Positions 56,455 through 64,000 of a DNA stretch of 64,000 nt are shown one piece after another (the first letter of the stretch is position 1; each line of letters opens with the position of its first letter). Below the pieces are notes generated by a model. It was not told the origin of the DNA. It searched no databases and saw only the letters and a program-made list of their open reading frames with translations. The position numbers were made by a program, and so were the translations under genes. This stretch comes from Dechloromonas denitrificans (GTDB lineage Bacteria; Pseudomonadota; Gammaproteobacteria; Burkholderiales; Rhodocyclaceae), in assembly GCF_020510665.1 (NCBI RefSeq), contig NZ_CP075187.1, forward strand, positions 3,231,001-3,295,000, given 5' to 3'.

Positions 56455-56947
56455 ATCCAGTTCCAGACTTGTTCAGCAGGTCGACCAGAACCTGCGTTCC
56501 GGCAGCAATCGCATCGCGCGCACCGGCTGCGCGTTCGGCCTGCAGCATTTCACGATAAACCGGCTCGATCTTGCTGATCGCCTCGCGACGCGGGCAACGG
56601 CGTACCGAGGTAAAACCAACGATTTGTCTGTTCGCATCAAAATCAGGTGCGATATGCGTGAAAACCCAGTAAAAACCGCCATCTTTGGACATGTTCTTGA
56701 CGTAACCAAAGAACTCCTTGCCGCCCTGGATCGTATCCCAGGCCAACTTGAATACCGAGCGCGGCATATCCGGATGACGAATGATATTGTGCTGCGACCC
56801 CAGCAACTCCGCTTCGGTATACCCTGAAAATTCGATGAAAATCGGATTGCCGTAGGTGATGATTCCCTTGGCATTCGTTTTCGATACGATGAAATCGTCT
56901 TCGCGCATCGTACGTTCGATGCTGGTCGGCTCAATAGCTCGTTTCAC
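56429..56947 (-). CDS. PAS-domain protein resembling the sensor part of Aer
   Basis: 172 residues. PAS core with the Aer-type sequence [54 protein letters not shown] and [18 protein letters not shown]. In Aer, [13 protein letters not shown] residues surround the FAD cofactor. Initiates at GTG, with GGAGAGG at proper spacing. The C-terminal helix overlaps the downstream transducer. Likely senses redox state and passes it to that transducer. Confidence 0.88.
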   Translation of the reverse strand: MKRAIEPTSIERTMREDDFIVSKTNAKGIITYGNPIFIEFSGYTEAELLGSQHNIIRHPDMPRSVFKLAWDTIQGGKEFFGYVKNMSKDGGFYWVFTHIAPDFDANRQIVGFTSVRRCPRREAISKIEPVYREMLQAERAAGARDAIAAGTQVLVDLLNKSGTGYEELAFAL

Positions 56948-57083
56948 CTTTGCCTCTCCAATTCAGCAGCTTACCCAGGCCAATAGCCGGACCGGCAACA
57001 ACGAGGCCGGAATTTATTGGGATTTTTGTTAAATATACTATAGCAACGCACCTGGAGTTACGCATTCCAGCCGTACAAAAATG

Positions 57084-57115
57084 AAAAACCCCGGTCGCTT
57101 GCGCGCCGGGGTTTT
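57084..57115 (-). terminator. Intrinsic terminator after the acetate symporter gene
   Basis: On the minus strand AACCCCGG pairs with CCGGGGTT around a GC-rich loop, followed by T residues, 17 nt after the actP stop. The opposite strand also has a T-run, so it may work both ways, though no plus-strand gene ends here. Confidence 0.88.
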
Positions 57116-57131
57116 CAACAGCTGATTCTGC

Positions 57132-58805
57132 TTAGTGGTTGCTGGCGCTTGCGGCACCAAAACCGGTCTGAGCACGAACGTACTGGTCTTCAAATCCACC
57201 CAGATCAACCGCAGCACGGGCGCTGGAATCGGTTTTCGAGAAGATGTAGGCCAGCAGGAAGGCCACCGGCATGGCAAACAGGGCCGGCTGGGTATAGGGG
57301 AAGAGCGGAGCAGCATTGCCCAGCACGTCGACCCACACCGACTTGGAGAAGAGCACGAAGAGCACGGCGGAAACCAGACCACCATAACCACCGAACAGTG
57401 CGCCACGCGTCGTCAGACCACGCCAGTACATCGACAGGATGAGCACCGGGAAGTTGGCGGCGGCGGCAACGCCGAAAGCCAGACCGACCATGAAGGCGAT
57501 GTTCTGCTTTTCGAACAGGATGCCGAGCACGATGGCGACGGCACCGAGACAGATCGTGGCAATCTTGGAGACACGGATTTCCGTGGCTTCGGAAGCCTGC
57601 CCCTTCATGATGACGCGAGCGTAGATGTCATGCGAGATCGCCGAGGCGCCAGCCAGTGCCAGACCGGAAACGACAGCCAGGATGGTGGCGAAAGCCACGG
57701 CAGCCAGGAAGCCGAGCAGCATGTTGCCGCCGACGGCCTTGGCCAGGTGCATGGCAACCATGTTGCCGCCACCGATCAGCTTGCCGCCGACCGTGCCGCC
57801 TTCGAAGAACTCGGGGTTCTGACCGACGACCAGGATGCCGGCGAGGCCCATCAGGAAGATGACGTTGAAGAAGTAAGCCACGAAACCGGATGCGTAAAGC
57901 ACCGACTTGCGCGCTTCCTTGGCATCGGTCACGGTGAAGAAGCGCATCAGGATGTGCGGCAGACCAGCCGTACCGAACATCAGACCCAGACCGAGCGAGA
58001 TCGCAGTAACCGGATCCTTGAGCAGGCTGCCCGGATACATCAGCTTCTCGCCAAGCTTGTGCACCGACATGGCGCGGTCAACCAGCTTGGTAAAGGAGAA
58101 ATCGAACTGGCTCATGGCCAGCACCATGACCAGCGTACCGCCGGCCAGCAGCATGCAGGCCTTGATGATCTGCACCCAGGTCGTGGCCACCATGCCGCCG
58201 AAGGTGACATAGACCATCATCAGGATGCCGACAGCGAAGATGGCGACGTTGTATTCCAGGCCGAAGAGCAGCTTGATCAACTGACCGGCACCGACCATCT
58301 GGGCAATCAGGTAGAAACAAACAACGACCAGCGACGAAATCGCGGCCATGGTCCGCACCTTGCCCTGATCAAGGCGATAAGCCGTGATGTCGGAGAAGGT
58401 GAACTTGCCGAGATTGCGCAGACGTTCGGCCATCAGGAACAGGATGACTGGCCAGCCGGCGAAGAAACACAGCATGTAGATATAGCCGTCGTAGCCCTGG
58501 GTATAAACCATGGCGGTCAGACCGAGCAGCGTGGCGGCGGACATGTAGTCGCCGGCAATCGCCAGACCGTTCTGGAAACCGGTGATACCGCCGCCTGCCG
58601 TGTAGAAGTCAGCCGTCGATTTGGTCCGGCTGGCCGCCCAGTAGGTAATGCCCATCGTCATCGTGACGAAGATGCAGAACATGATGATGGCGTGCCAGTT
58701 GGTCGCCTGCTGTTCGGTTACGCCTTCAAGCGGGCCACCGGCATATGCCGACGCCGCTGCGGCAAAAAGGCCGAGCGCGGAGATAAGTTGAGTCAGGTGA
58801 CGCAT
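57132..58805 (-). CDS. actP: Cation/acetate symporter ActP
   Basis: 557 residues, sodium:solute symporter family with about 13-14 helices and a signal-like N-terminus ([13 protein letters not shown]). Typical segments are [51 protein letters not shown] and [19 protein letters not shown]. Imports acetate and short carboxylates, possibly including products of malonate decarboxylation encoded nearby. It overlaps the DUF485 gene by one base (TAATG-type junction). Confidence 0.94.
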   Translation of the reverse strand: MRHLTQLISALGLFAAAASAYAGGPLEGVTEQQATNWHAIIMFCIFVTMTMGITYWAASRTKSTADFYTAGGGITGFQNGLAIAGDYMSAATLLGLTAMVYTQGYDGYIYMLCFFAGWPVILFLMAERLRNLGKFTFSDITAYRLDQGKVRTMAAISSLVVVCFYLIAQMVGAGQLIKLLFGLEYNVAIFAVGILMMVYVTFGGMVATTWVQIIKACMLLAGGTLVMVLAMSQFDFSFTKLVDRAMSVHKLGEKLMYPGSLLKDPVTAISLGLGLMFGTAGLPHILMRFFTVTDAKEARKSVLYASGFVAYFFNVIFLMGLAGILVVGQNPEFFEGGTVGGKLIGGGNMVAMHLAKAVGGNMLLGFLAAVAFATILAVVSGLALAGASAISHDIYARVIMKGQASEATEIRVSKIATICLGAVAIVLGILFEKQNIAFMVGLAFGVAAAANFPVLILSMYWRGLTTRGALFGGYGGLVSAVLFVLFSKSVWVDVLGNAAPLFPYTQPALFAMPVAFLLAYIFSKTDSSARAAVDLGGFEDQYVRAQTGFGAASASNH

Positions 58806-59125
58806 TATTTGCTCTCCTTCCAGGCTTCCTTGACGATTTCCTGCGTCAGGGCATCAAACTCGGTATTGGCGCGGCGCACATAAACAGCCGTCAGCACCCA
58901 GAAGAAAATGAACATGAAAAGTTCAACGGCAACCCCGACCGTTACCTTGGAACCCTCGCTGATCGGCTGACCGAGCGAAAGCGGGTTGAAGGCAACAACC
59001 ATCACGAAGCCGTAAAACATGGCCAATACGATGAAGGCCAAGGTCCAGGCAAAGCGGCCGCGTCGTGCGACGAGGTCCTGGAACTTCGGATTGGCCCGCA
59101 TACGCTCATACATCGCGCTGCTCAT
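58805..59125 (-). CDS. DUF485 membrane protein, partner of ActP
   Basis: 106 residues with two membrane helices: [22 protein letters not shown] and [19 protein letters not shown]. The N-terminal [11 protein letters not shown] and C-terminal [14 protein letters not shown] are DUF485 (YjcH) traits. These proteins nearly always precede actP, as here. The role is probably an accessory of the symporter. Confidence 0.92.
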   Translation of the reverse strand: MSSAMYERMRANPKFQDLVARRGRFAWTLAFIVLAMFYGFVMVVAFNPLSLGQPISEGSKVTVGVAVELFMFIFFWVLTAVYVRRANTEFDALTQEIVKEAWKESK

Positions 59126-59144
59126 GGCTATATCTCCATAATTA

Positions 59145-59213
59145 GTAATTTGTAATTACCGAAAAATCGGCGGCTGTATTATATCTTATATAAGACATTC
59201 ACGATGCGTGAAT
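59145..59213. promoter_or_regulatory. Three palindromes in the DUF485-actP / crotonase intergenic region
   Basis: GTAATT-TGT-AATTAC (59145-59159), TCTTATATAAGA (59184-59195) and ATTCACG-ATG-CGTGAAT (59197-59213) are perfect inverted repeats within 70 bp between two divergent genes. A TATAAT-like element (TTATAAT, 59224-59230) lies downstream for the crotonase gene. At least one is likely to be an operator; which protein binds is unknown. Confidence 0.45.
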
Positions 59214-59260
59214 ATCCCTGGGCTTATAATTCAATCCATTAAAAACAACACTTTGCGCAC

Positions 59261-60037
59261 ATGGCTACGGTCGACCTCTCCACAAACGGCGAAATCGCCA
59301 CCCTGACACTCAACAATCCCGGCAAGCTGAATGCCATCAATCTGGCCATGTGGCAGGACCTGGCGGGCATCATGGGCAAGCTGGCGGTTGACCGCGACAT
59401 CCGCTGCATCGTGCTGCGCGGCGCCGGGCACGATGCCTTTGCCGCGGGCGGCGATCTGGAAGAATTCGTCACGGCACGCGCCACGCTGGAACAAGCCCTG
59501 CACTACCACGAGCAAGTCGCACTGGCCCTGAATGCCATCGCCGATTGCCCGCACCCGACCGTGGCCCTGATCCAGGGAGCCTGCATCGGTGGCGGCCTCG
59601 AAATCGCCGGCGTCTGCGACCTGCGCATCAGCAACGAATCGGCCCGCTTCGGCGCGCCGATCAATCGACTCGGCTTTTCGATGTATCCGGGCGAGATGGA
59701 GGGCTTGCTGAAACTGGCCGGCGCGGCCGTGATGAAGGAGATTCTGCTTGAAGGACGCATTCTCAACGCCACCGAAGCCTATGAAAAAGGGCTGGTGACC
59801 CGCGTTGTTCCTGATCCGCAGGTCGAAGATGAAGCCTATGCCACGGCACGTCGCATCTGTGCCGGCGCCCCGCTGGTAGCCGGCTGGCACAAACAGTGGA
59901 TTCGCCGCCTGCAAAACGGTCGACCGCTGAACGATGAAGAAAAAGCCGCATCGTTCGCCTTCCTCGACACAGAGGACTATAAGGAAGGCCTGAGCGCCTT
60001 CCTTGAAAAACGCAAACCCGCGTTCAAGGCGCAATAA
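59261..60037 (+). CDS. Enoyl-CoA hydratase/isomerase (crotonase) family protein
   Basis: 258 residues with the crotonase fold: LTLNNPGKLNAINLAMWQDL, oxyanion-hole segments AFAAGGDLEEF and GACIGGGLEIAGVCDLRIS, then ARFGAPINRLGF. The first catalytic Glu is present (Glu114). The position of the second Glu of true hydratases (PE motif after FGxP) is Ile134, so plain enoyl-CoA hydration is doubtful. Isomerase, hydrolase or decarboxylase activity are alternatives. Stands alone on the plus strand and converges on mdcH. Confidence 0.85.
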   Translation: MATVDLSTNGEIATLTLNNPGKLNAINLAMWQDLAGIMGKLAVDRDIRCIVLRGAGHDAFAAGGDLEEFVTARATLEQALHYHEQVALALNAIADCPHPTVALIQGACIGGGLEIAGVCDLRISNESARFGAPINRLGFSMYPGEMEGLLKLAGAAVMKEILLEGRILNATEAYEKGLVTRVVPDPQVEDEAYATARRICAGAPLVAGWHKQWIRRLQNGRPLNDEEKAASFAFLDTEDYKEGLSAFLEKRKPAFKAQ

Positions 60038-60041
60038 GGCA

Positions 60042-60062
60042 AGCCGGCGCGATCAGCCGGCT
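60042..60062. terminator. Possible hairpin between crotonase gene and mdcH
   Basis: AGCCGG and CCGGCT form a 6-bp stem in the 15-bp convergent gap and over the mdcH stop codon. There is no T-run, so it is at best a weak terminator. Confidence 0.35.
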
Positions 60063-60994
60063 GATTCGACCCAGCGGACGATACCGTCGACACTGCGAAA
60101 ATCATCGCAGGCCCGGACGGGGATATCGGGAGCCAGTTCGGCAAACAGCCGGCTCAATGCATTGCCCGGGCCAATTTCAAGGACGGCATCGGGCTGCATT
60201 TCAGCCACGGCCTGCAGACAGGCCGCCCAATCAAGCGGCGTGCAGATCTGCCGGGCCAGAGCGGCGAGGGCCGGTCGGACACTGCGGGCCGCCGTTGCGT
60301 CGATCGCGCTGAGCACAGGAAATGCCAGGCGCTGATCGGGCAGCAAATCGAGGCTTTTCGCGAAGTCGACCGCAGCACGCGTCAGTTGCGCCGTATGCGA
60401 CGGCGTGCGCACCGCCAGATGAACCAGCCGGCTGGCACCGGCTGCGGCAAATTGATCCGCCACCGCCAACAAACCGGATCGGGCACCGGCCACCACCAGA
60501 TGACGCGGTGCATTGCGAATGGCGACAGCCAGGCCGGCGGCCACCGCCAATGATTCGACCTGCGCCTCGTCGAGGCCGAGCACGGCGAGCATGCCCTGTT
60601 CGCCAGCGACGGCCGCATCCATCAGTGCAGCACGTTCGGCGCATAAATCCAGCCCCTGACTAACCGAAAAAGCACCGGCCGCACTGCAGGCCGCCATTTC
60701 ACCCAGCGAATAGCCGGCGGCGCAGATCGGCCGCGGCAGACGAGGCTGCAACTGCCGCCAGAGCAGCATTTGCTGGGCGAAGATCAGCGGCTGGGCAATG
60801 CTGTTTTTAGCCAGTTTTTCGGCGTCGCCCCCAGGGCTAGCCGGTGCTTCCAGGCTCGCGGCAAGGGGATCGGCAATACCAGGCAGCACCCGTGACAGCG
60901 CCTCACCCAGCTCACCCGCGACGCCCGCCTGAACCTGTTGCCAGTGGGCTGGGCCTTGCCCGCCCTGGCCGCTGAAGAGGAGGGCAAGGCGCAT
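60053..60994 (-). CDS. mdcH: Malonate decarboxylase malonyl transferase MdcH
   Basis: 313 residues of the FabD-like acyltransferase family: LLFSGQGGQ, the nucleophile in AAGYSLGEMAA (Ser about 97), RNAPRHLVVAG, the His in TPSHTAQL and the late EIGPGNALSRL. It loads malonyl onto the thiol of the malonate decarboxylase acyl carrier. Last gene of the visible mdc unit, 2 nt after mdcB. Confidence 0.93.
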   Translation of the reverse strand: MRLALLFSGQGGQGPAHWQQVQAGVAGELGEALSRVLPGIADPLAASLEAPASPGGDAEKLAKNSIAQPLIFAQQMLLWRQLQPRLPRPICAAGYSLGEMAACSAAGAFSVSQGLDLCAERAALMDAAVAGEQGMLAVLGLDEAQVESLAVAAGLAVAIRNAPRHLVVAGARSGLLAVADQFAAAGASRLVHLAVRTPSHTAQLTRAAVDFAKSLDLLPDQRLAFPVLSAIDATAARSVRPALAALARQICTPLDWAACLQAVAEMQPDAVLEIGPGNALSRLFAELAPDIPVRACDDFRSVDGIVRWVESAG

Positions 60995-60996
60995 GG

Positions 60997-61890
60997 TCAG
61001 GCCGGAGCGTCGAATTCGGCCAGGAAGAGCGTGACGCCGAGCAGGTCGGCACTCCCGCCGGGGCTCAGGCGACGCACCACGAAGTCGCGGTCGATCGCTG
61101 CCGCACGGGCCCGCCAGTCAGCGGCCAGCACACCACCGCCAGCGAGGAAATCTGCCGCGGCACGCCGGCCGTAGTTCAACCCATCTCGCCCGCCACGCCA
61201 CAGCAGGTTGGTATCGTCCAGTTCGGCGATCAAGGCGAACAGCGCCTGCATCGCCGCCAATTCAGCGTCACCGGTTGCTGCCAGCACAGCACGATAGGCC
61301 GGCAAGCCGACGTCAAGCACGGCCGGGAAACCGGTGGCGGCCTGCTGGCGCGCGCCGCCACTGCCGTCGCGCCGGGCGACGATCAGGCCGTGGCTGAGCG
61401 GTGCGTCGGTACTTGCCCCGCTCAGGCCAGCCAGAATTTCAGCCCCCCAGTCGCGATGGACAACAGCACAGGCCGATTCGGCGTCAAGTTCCACGCCCTC
61501 AGCCTGTAAAACGCCGAGTGCCGCACAGAGCAAGCCAAGATTGAAAATCGCCCCGCGATGGGTGTTGACCGCAGCAGTCGCCGCCAGCATCTCGGCTTCG
61601 GCCACGATACCGAGCGCCTGCAATGGGGCGAAGCTTGGCCGCTGCAAACCGCAGGCGGCGATGGCTGGAAAGTAGCCGCGCAAGGCCTGCAGGCTGCGCA
61701 TGAAGGTGGTGAAATCCATGTCGGGATGACTGCCACTGCCGGTCGGTCCGACCAGACCGGGCTTGCCGTCGAGCGCCACTTCGCGGTACAGGCTGCGAAT
61801 CGCCAGCCGGCCGATACGGGCGGCAAACAACTCGCCGACTGGCGCGGCGACCGGCTGTGGACGGGCAAGTAACAGGGCGCGTTCAGGCAT
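60997..61890 (-). CDS. mdcB: Triphosphoribosyl-dephospho-CoA synthase MdcB
   Basis: 297 residues of the CitG/MdcB family: REVALDGKPGLVGPTGSGSHPDMDFTTFMRSL, NTHRGAIFNLGLLCAA, GLSGASTDAPLSHGL, and DTNLLWRGG. It makes the precursor of the 2'-(5''-triphosphoribosyl)-3'-dephospho-CoA prosthetic group of the acyl carrier MdcC. Overlaps mdcG by 8 bases. Confidence 0.94.
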   Translation of the reverse strand: MPERALLLARPQPVAAPVGELFAARIGRLAIRSLYREVALDGKPGLVGPTGSGSHPDMDFTTFMRSLQALRGYFPAIAACGLQRPSFAPLQALGIVAEAEMLAATAAVNTHRGAIFNLGLLCAALGVLQAEGVELDAESACAVVHRDWGAEILAGLSGASTDAPLSHGLIVARRDGSGGARQQAATGFPAVLDVGLPAYRAVLAATGDAELAAMQALFALIAELDDTNLLWRGGRDGLNYGRRAAADFLAGGGVLAADWRARAAAIDRDFVVRRLSPGGSADLLGVTLFLAEFDAPA

Positions 61891-62548
61891 GGCAAGGCTC
61901 CGGTAACAAGCAGGCAGTCAAAGTGTGCAGCGGCCACAGGCCGACCTCATGCTCGCCCTTGACCAGAACCTGGGCATTCGGCCGCGTGAGCTGCCCGGCG
62001 ATTTCGCGCCAGGCAGCTGCATGGCCGCCTGGAAAGCGCAACTCGCCATCCAGCCGGCAGGGCAGTTCGGCAGCGGCCTGCTCCAGGGCCGGCAAGATAG
62101 TGGCCAATTGGCCGACATGCTCGATATCGCAGATCAGGTCGATGTCCGAATCGGGATGACGATAACTTTCCCCACTCAACACCTCCCAGGCCAGCGAACC
62201 ATAGACGCCCAGTCGGAGCGAACAGGCAGCCGCCTGCTCGGCCAGCCTGGCCAGCACGGCAGCTTCTCCGGCCGGCAGGCGAGACAAGCTGTCGGCCAGG
62301 GCGAGCGGCGGCCGAATCTCGTCAATGCTGCTGCGGTCGACACGGATCGACAGCTTTTTTCGCTGCAACCGTGTCGGCAGACTAAGACCGAGCAGCAAGT
62401 TCCCGCCCCCCGGCTGGCGGGCGGCAACCAGCGGATGGCCTGCCGCGATCCACTGCCGTGCTGCCAACCAGTACGCCCCGCCCGGCTCGGCACAGGGCGT
62501 CGCAAAAGCTGCGTCCGGCGCGAGATAGACGAGATCGTGGCGGCGCAT
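61883..62548 (-). CDS. mdcG: Phosphoribosyl-dephospho-CoA transferase MdcG
   Basis: 221 residues, nucleotidyltransferase fold: GVYGSLAWEVLSGESY and the metal motif HPDSDIDLICDI, with an N-terminal MdcG domain (RRHDLVYL, LVAARQPG, LLLGLSLPTRLQRKKLSIRVDRSSI). Attaches the prosthetic group to a Ser of MdcC. ATG 62548 comes 4 nt after the mdcE stop. Confidence 0.92.
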   Translation of the reverse strand: MRRHDLVYLAPDAAFATPCAEPGGAYWLAARQWIAAGHPLVAARQPGGGNLLLGLSLPTRLQRKKLSIRVDRSSIDEIRPPLALADSLSRLPAGEAAVLARLAEQAAACSLRLGVYGSLAWEVLSGESYRHPDSDIDLICDIEHVGQLATILPALEQAAAELPCRLDGELRFPGGHAAAWREIAGQLTRPNAQVLVKGEHEVGLWPLHTLTACLLPEPCHA

Positions 62549-62552
62549 CGGA

Positions 62553-63275
62553 TCAGGCGCCGAGGACGGTGTTCTGAACCATCTTGGCGACGCCGGCTGC
62601 CAGTTGGCGACCGCCACGCGTCAGGCCGCAGCCCATCCGCTGATCGGTCACTGGTGCCGTCTGCAACGCAACAAGCAAGGCCTGTTCGAGCAGTTCGGCC
62701 GAGGCTGTCGGCCAGATCGCCTCGACCCCACCCATCCGGACGTAGCTCTCGGCGCCCGGCGCAAAGATCGGTGACGTCGCCGCCAGCTCGACCAAGCGCT
62801 CATGGGGGATCTTGGTCACCCGCGCCATCGCCCGCAGATCCATGACCCGGACCTGGGCATCGGCCAGCGCATAGGCACGGTCGGCCATCAGTCCAAAAGA
62901 GAGGAAACCGCCGCTGACCGCGTTGGCCGTAACCAGGCTGAACGAAGCGTGGCCTTGGCGGCGGGCCAGATCGACGCAACTGGCAAGATGCGCCAGCGAA
63001 CCGTTCAGGCACAGCAATTCCTGACTGCGCGACAAAGCCTGACCACTGGTATCGACCATGAAAACCAATGGCCGACCGGGGTGCTGTTCGACGGTATCGA
63101 GAATAAAATCGGCCAGCGCCAGCGCCATTGCGTGATCAATCGCCGCCGCATCGGTGGTGCCGAGCACGGCAGCCGTCCCCTGTGCCGTTTCGGCCTGGCC
63201 GGTTATCACCGAATTAGCCACGTCGACCGCATGACCGGCCGGAAACAGACAATCAAGAATGTCAATCAGCTTCAT
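62553..63275 (-). CDS. mdcE: Malonate decarboxylase gamma subunit MdcE
   Basis: 240 residues, carboxyltransferase-like: PLVFMVDTSGQALSRSQELLCLNGSLAHLASCVDLA, TANAVSGGFLSFGLMADRAYALADA, and VTKIPHERLVELAATSPIFAPG. With MdcD it decarboxylates malonyl-S-ACP to acetyl-S-ACP. ATG 63275 overlaps the mdcD stop by four bases. Confidence 0.93.
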   Translation of the reverse strand: MKLIDILDCLFPAGHAVDVANSVITGQAETAQGTAAVLGTTDAAAIDHAMALALADFILDTVEQHPGRPLVFMVDTSGQALSRSQELLCLNGSLAHLASCVDLARRQGHASFSLVTANAVSGGFLSFGLMADRAYALADAQVRVMDLRAMARVTKIPHERLVELAATSPIFAPGAESYVRMGGVEAIWPTASAELLEQALLVALQTAPVTDQRMGCGLTRGGRQLAAGVAKMVQNTVLGA

Positions 63276-64000
63276 GTCGGCAATCCTTCCTTCAAGGCGA
63301 CCAGGCTGTCGCGGTCGAGCAGCGGCACACTTTCCGGCTGGGCAACGCCGAGCGCCGCCCAAATTTGCAAACCGTCGCGCAGCGCACCATAGGCGGCAAG
63401 GCGGTTTTCCAACACCTGCTGCCGGCTACGCAGGCTGGCCAGACTCGGCGCCGACTCGCGCCAGCCGGCGAGAAATTCCGTCGCGCCACGGCGGAAAGCG
63501 GCGAGATCATCATCAACCAGCATCGCGCAGTCGCCCATCAAGTAACGGTGCTTACCGCCGGTAACACGCCAGACCAGCGCCCGGTCCTTGGCATCGAATT
63601 CCTCGACGCCGGCTACTGTTTCGATGACTTCCGGCCCGGACAACGCCAGCCGGCCTTCCTCTGAGATCAGGATGGCCGAACAGAGCTTGGCGACGATGCC
63701 CATGCCACCGAAAGCACCGCAACTACCGCCGACCAGCGCGACAACCGGCACACCGGCCGCACGCGCATCAAGCACGGCACGCATGATTTCGGAAATGGCG
63801 ATCAGGCCGGCATTCGCCTCATGCAAACGGACGCCGCCGGAATCGATCAGCAGCAGCACGGCAGCCGGTTTTTCCTTGACCGCCCGGCGCAGCAGGCCGA
63901 CGATCTTGGCACCGTGGATTTCACCGACAGCGCCGCCCATGAATTGACCTTCCTGAGCCGCGACAAAAACAGTCTTTTCAGCCAGTCGACCGCAACCAAT
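63272..64000 (-). CDS. mdcD: Malonate decarboxylase beta subunit MdcD (5' end cut off)
   Basis: 242 codons are visible; the frame stays open to the right edge (IGCGRLAEKTVFVAAQEGQF before the first internal Met), so the N-terminus lies outside. Carboxyltransferase features: GGAVGEIHGAKIVGLLRRA, LLIDSGGVRLHEANAGLIAISEIMRA and VVALVGGSCGAFGGMGIVAKL. Partner of MdcE in decarboxylation. mdcA and mdcC would be expected further upstream. Confidence 0.93.
   Translation of the reverse strand: MGCGRLAEKTVFVAAQEGQFMGGAVGEIHGAKIVGLLRRAVKEKPAAVLLLIDSGGVRLHEANAGLIAISEIMRAVLDARAAGVPVVALVGGSCGAFGGMGIVAKLCSAILISEEGRLALSGPEVIETVAGVEEFDAKDRALVWRVTGGKHRYLMGDCAMLVDDDLAAFRRGATEFLAGWRESAPSLASLRSRQQVLENRLAAYGALRDGLQIWAALGVAQPESVPLLDRDSLVALKEGLPT

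Noticed and set aside
57135..58883. 582-codon plus-strand frame opposite actP
   Set aside because: Asp/His/Gln-rich low-complexity translation typical of the complement of membrane-protein codons.

Overview
The window is about 60% GC and reads like a free-living, metabolically versatile betaproteobacterium, most likely of the Rhodocyclales (Dechloromonas/Azonexus-like). This is an inference from gene content: an oxygen-tolerant membrane-bound uptake [NiFe]-hydrogenase with a separate H2-sensing hydrogenase in the order known from Ralstonia eutropha, System I cytochrome c maturation, napF, the methylmalonyl-CoA route and malonate decarboxylase. No rRNA gene was found. I recognised no tRNA, insertion sequence, phage gene or CRISPR array.

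Layout: 1-2.7 kb holds a nickel-uptake unit (NiCoT permease and a TonB receptor cut by the left edge) behind a NikR-type operator. At 2.8-4.5 kb are a HoxJ-like sensor kinase and nikR. At 4.5-10.6 kb is a minor-pilin operon (pilY1-fimT-pilV-pilW-pilX-pilE), followed upstream by an HDOD protein. From 11.7 to 32 kb, almost entirely on the minus strand, lies the hydrogenase locus: hoxKGZ (structural), hoxMLOQRTV (maturation), hypABF, an extra HybE-like gene, hypCDE, hoxX/hypX, hoxA, hoxB and hoxC. A sigma-54 promoter lies in front of hoxK, matching the NtrC-type activator HoxA. A 1668-residue CBS/PAS/GAF/GGDEF/EAL/CZB protein is transcribed divergently from hoxK.

From 37.3 to 44.5 kb a textbook FNR-type promoter drives ccmABCDEFGHI and napF. 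Next come a DHH phosphoesterase and two proteins I do not recognise. From 47.4 to 55.1 kb are the propionyl-CoA carboxylase subunits, MeaB/ArgK and methylmalonyl-CoA mutase, divergent from a GntR/FCD regulator. From 55.2 to 59.1 kb are a PAS/chemoreceptor pair resembling a split Aer, then an acetate symporter with its DUF485 partner. At 59.3-64 kb a crotonase-family protein converges on malonate decarboxylase genes mdcD-E-G-B-H, cut by the right edge.

The parts fit together. Nickel import and its regulator supply the two hydrogenases. HoxBC, HoxJ and HoxA form an H2-sensing chain that would control the sigma-54 promoter of hoxK. The remaining operons handle anaerobic respiration and small organic acids (propionate, acetate, malonate).

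The least explained signals are: a 12-base motif, T[C/T]GACCGCAGCA, dispersed through the window on both strands; two HybE-family chaperones whose C-termini imitate the Tat motif of their presumed client; and the very large c-di-GMP protein beside the hydrogenase promoter. Gene starts were chosen from the sequence and are less certain than gene ends.
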